Shown piece by piece: positions 5,032-5,695 of a stretch of 5,695 nucleotides of DNA. The stretch comes from an uncultured Solirubrobacteraceae bacterium. GTDB lineage: Bacteria; Actinomycetota; Thermoleophilia; Solirubrobacterales; Solirubrobacteraceae. The notes under the pieces were generated by a model. It saw nothing but the letters and a program-made list of their open reading frames with translations, had not been told where the DNA came from and did no database searches. Each line of letters starts with the position of its first letter. Position 1 is the stretch's first letter. The position numbers and the translations under genes are program-made. The DNA is taken from positions 1-5,695 of the forward strand of contig CADCVT010000180.1 of the NCBI GenBank assembly GCA_902806215.1, in the 5' to 3' direction.

Positions 5032-5684
5032 CGCGGCAGGAACTCGGCGATCCGGGAGGGACGCCGGTCGGCGGGGACGTCCTCGGGCGACACAAAGGAG
5101 GCGCGCTCGTACAGCGAGTCCAGCTCTGCCGAGTTCGCCTCCTCGCGCTCGAGCAGCCGGATCGTCGACATGAGCGCGAAGTGGTCGTACGGCTGGTGCT
5201 CGAGCACGGTCCGTGCCCGCTCGCGCACGTCGCCGTCGACGGCGGCTCGTGCCCGCCGGAACGGCGAGCCGATGTCACACACCAGGCGGCTCACGTCCCG
5301 GCTGCCCAGGCGGCGCGCGCAGCGCACCCGGATCTCGGCGAACACGTCGGCGAAGACCGGCGACGGTGAGAGGCCTGCCGTGTACTCGAGCGCCGCGCGA
5401 TGCCGGCCCAGCCGCTCGAGGGTCGCCGCGACGAGAACGTGAGCCTGCTCGTAGCCAGGATCGTCCGCGACGAGCTCCCGCGCCGCGTCGAGCGCCTGCG
5501 CCGGCTCGAGGCGGCGTGCCGCGACGAGGCGCGCGGACAGCTGGTCGTCGCGTGGAGGCGGCGGTTCGCCCGGCGGGGCAGCATCGGTGGCCAGGAGGCT
5601 CCGGTACGCGGCGTCGCGCTGGTCGGCGAGCGCATCGGCGCTGCGGTGCTCGAGCGTCCACTCGCGCGCGGCACGCCCGAGCTC
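5028..5684 (-). CDS. C-terminal part of a probable glycosyltransferase with a TPR-like helical tail (5' partial)
   Basis: A minus-strand frame runs open from the contig end to a TGA at 5030-5028, giving 218 visible C-terminal residues. The first visible segment, LGRAAREWTLEHRSADALAD followed by QRDAAYRSLL, looks like the final helix of GT4-type glycosyltransferases, so the catalytic domain should lie beyond the window. After a Pro-rich linker (PPGEPPPPRDD), a helical domain of about 165 residues follows. Its first part, with RLEPAQALDAARELVADDPG and EQAHVLVAATLERLGRHRAAL, is tetratricopeptide-like. The last part (VRERARTVLEHQPYDHFALM and onward to a terminal IAEFLPR) is also helical. The only in-frame start-like codon in this part (GTG at 5345) sits mid-domain and is not the real start. 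The gene overlaps the HPr-kinase-like gene by four bases and is surely co-transcribed with it. The glycosyltransferase call rests on one C-terminal motif and could be wrong; the TPR-like character is safer. Confidence 0.6.
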   Translation of the reverse strand, partial: ELGRAAREWTLEHRSADALADQRDAAYRSLLATDAAPPGEPPPPRDDQLSARLVAARRLEPAQALDAARELVADDPGYEQAHVLVAATLERLGRHRAALEYTAGLSPSPVFADVFAEIRVRCARRLGSRDVSRLVCDIGSPFRRARAAVDGDVRERARTVLEHQPYDHFALMSTIRLLEREEANSAELDSLYERASFVSPEDVPADRRPSRIAEFLPR

Positions 5685-5695
5685 AGATCGGAAGA
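5685..5695 (+). other. Illumina adapter remnant at the contig end
   Basis: The last 11 bases are AGATCGGAAGA, identical to the first 11 bases of the TruSeq-type adapter shared by both reads. An exact match placed precisely at the end of the sequence is very unlikely by chance. Genomic sequence therefore probably stops at 5684, and the last three codons of the minus-strand gene's visible 5' end (S, R, F) are spurious. Confidence 0.85.

Noticed and set aside
3716..5278. Long minus-strand frame covering the convergent junction
   Set aside because: It is out of register with the P-loop protein, low in complexity, and cuts across the confirmed plus-strand small membrane gene.
4123..5442. Long plus-strand frame opposite the kinase-like and glycosyltransferase genes
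   Set aside because: Low-complexity Arg-rich translation with no recognisable motif. The minus-strand frames there have clear P-loop and family motifs.
1..5684. CRISPR arrays, tRNA or rRNA genes, insertion sequences, attachment sites
   Set aside because: No regularly spaced repeats, cloverleaf-like sequence, transposase motifs or terminal inverted repeats were seen on reading both strands.

Overview
The window is very GC-rich (roughly 70% by eye), and nearly every codon in the real genes ends in G or C. Codon use, gene style and the basic beta-rich tail of the first protein suggest a soil-type actinomycete, possibly Thermoleophilia/Solirubrobacterales. That placement is an inference from style, not from a marker gene. 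The last 11 bases match the start of the common Illumina adapter, so the window is probably a whole short contig whose right end is an assembly artefact.

Layout, left to right. (1) Positions 2-637, plus strand: the 3' end of an unrecognised, probably exported protein with an Arg/Lys-rich C-terminal domain. (2) Positions 638-716: a short gap holding two dyad symmetries, one a perfect 15-bp palindrome, just ahead of an operon. (3) Positions 717-3955, plus strand: a tightly packed redox operon. It encodes a flavoprotein disulfide reductase, a membrane protein that fuses a cytochrome-b-like four-helix domain to a periplasmic-facing MsrP/sulfite-oxidase-type molybdopterin domain, a four-helix membrane protein, and a very small single-helix membrane protein. 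The first two junctions are 4-base GTGA overlaps. (4) Positions 3956-4082: a convergent junction in which codon composition points to a 29-codon plus-strand reading frame with a good ribosome-binding site but an ATC where a start codon should be. (5) Positions 4006-5684, minus strand: two genes joined by a TTGA overlap, an HPr-kinase-like P-loop protein and, upstream of it, the C-terminal part of a probable glycosyltransferase with a TPR-like tail, cut by the contig end.

How the genes may work together. In the redox operon, electrons could pass from NAD(P)H through the flavoprotein or another donor to heme in the membrane domain, and on to the extracytoplasmic Mo centre. This resembles the MsrPQ methionine sulfoxide repair system, but with the cytochrome and Mo domains in one chain. 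They could also run the other way, as in sulfite oxidation. A twin-arginine motif before the fifth helix of the fusion implies combined Sec and Tat insertion. The minus-strand pair belongs to a different system. HPr-kinase-like proteins of this type occur in peptide- and glycan-modifying clusters, but the rest of that cluster lies beyond the window.
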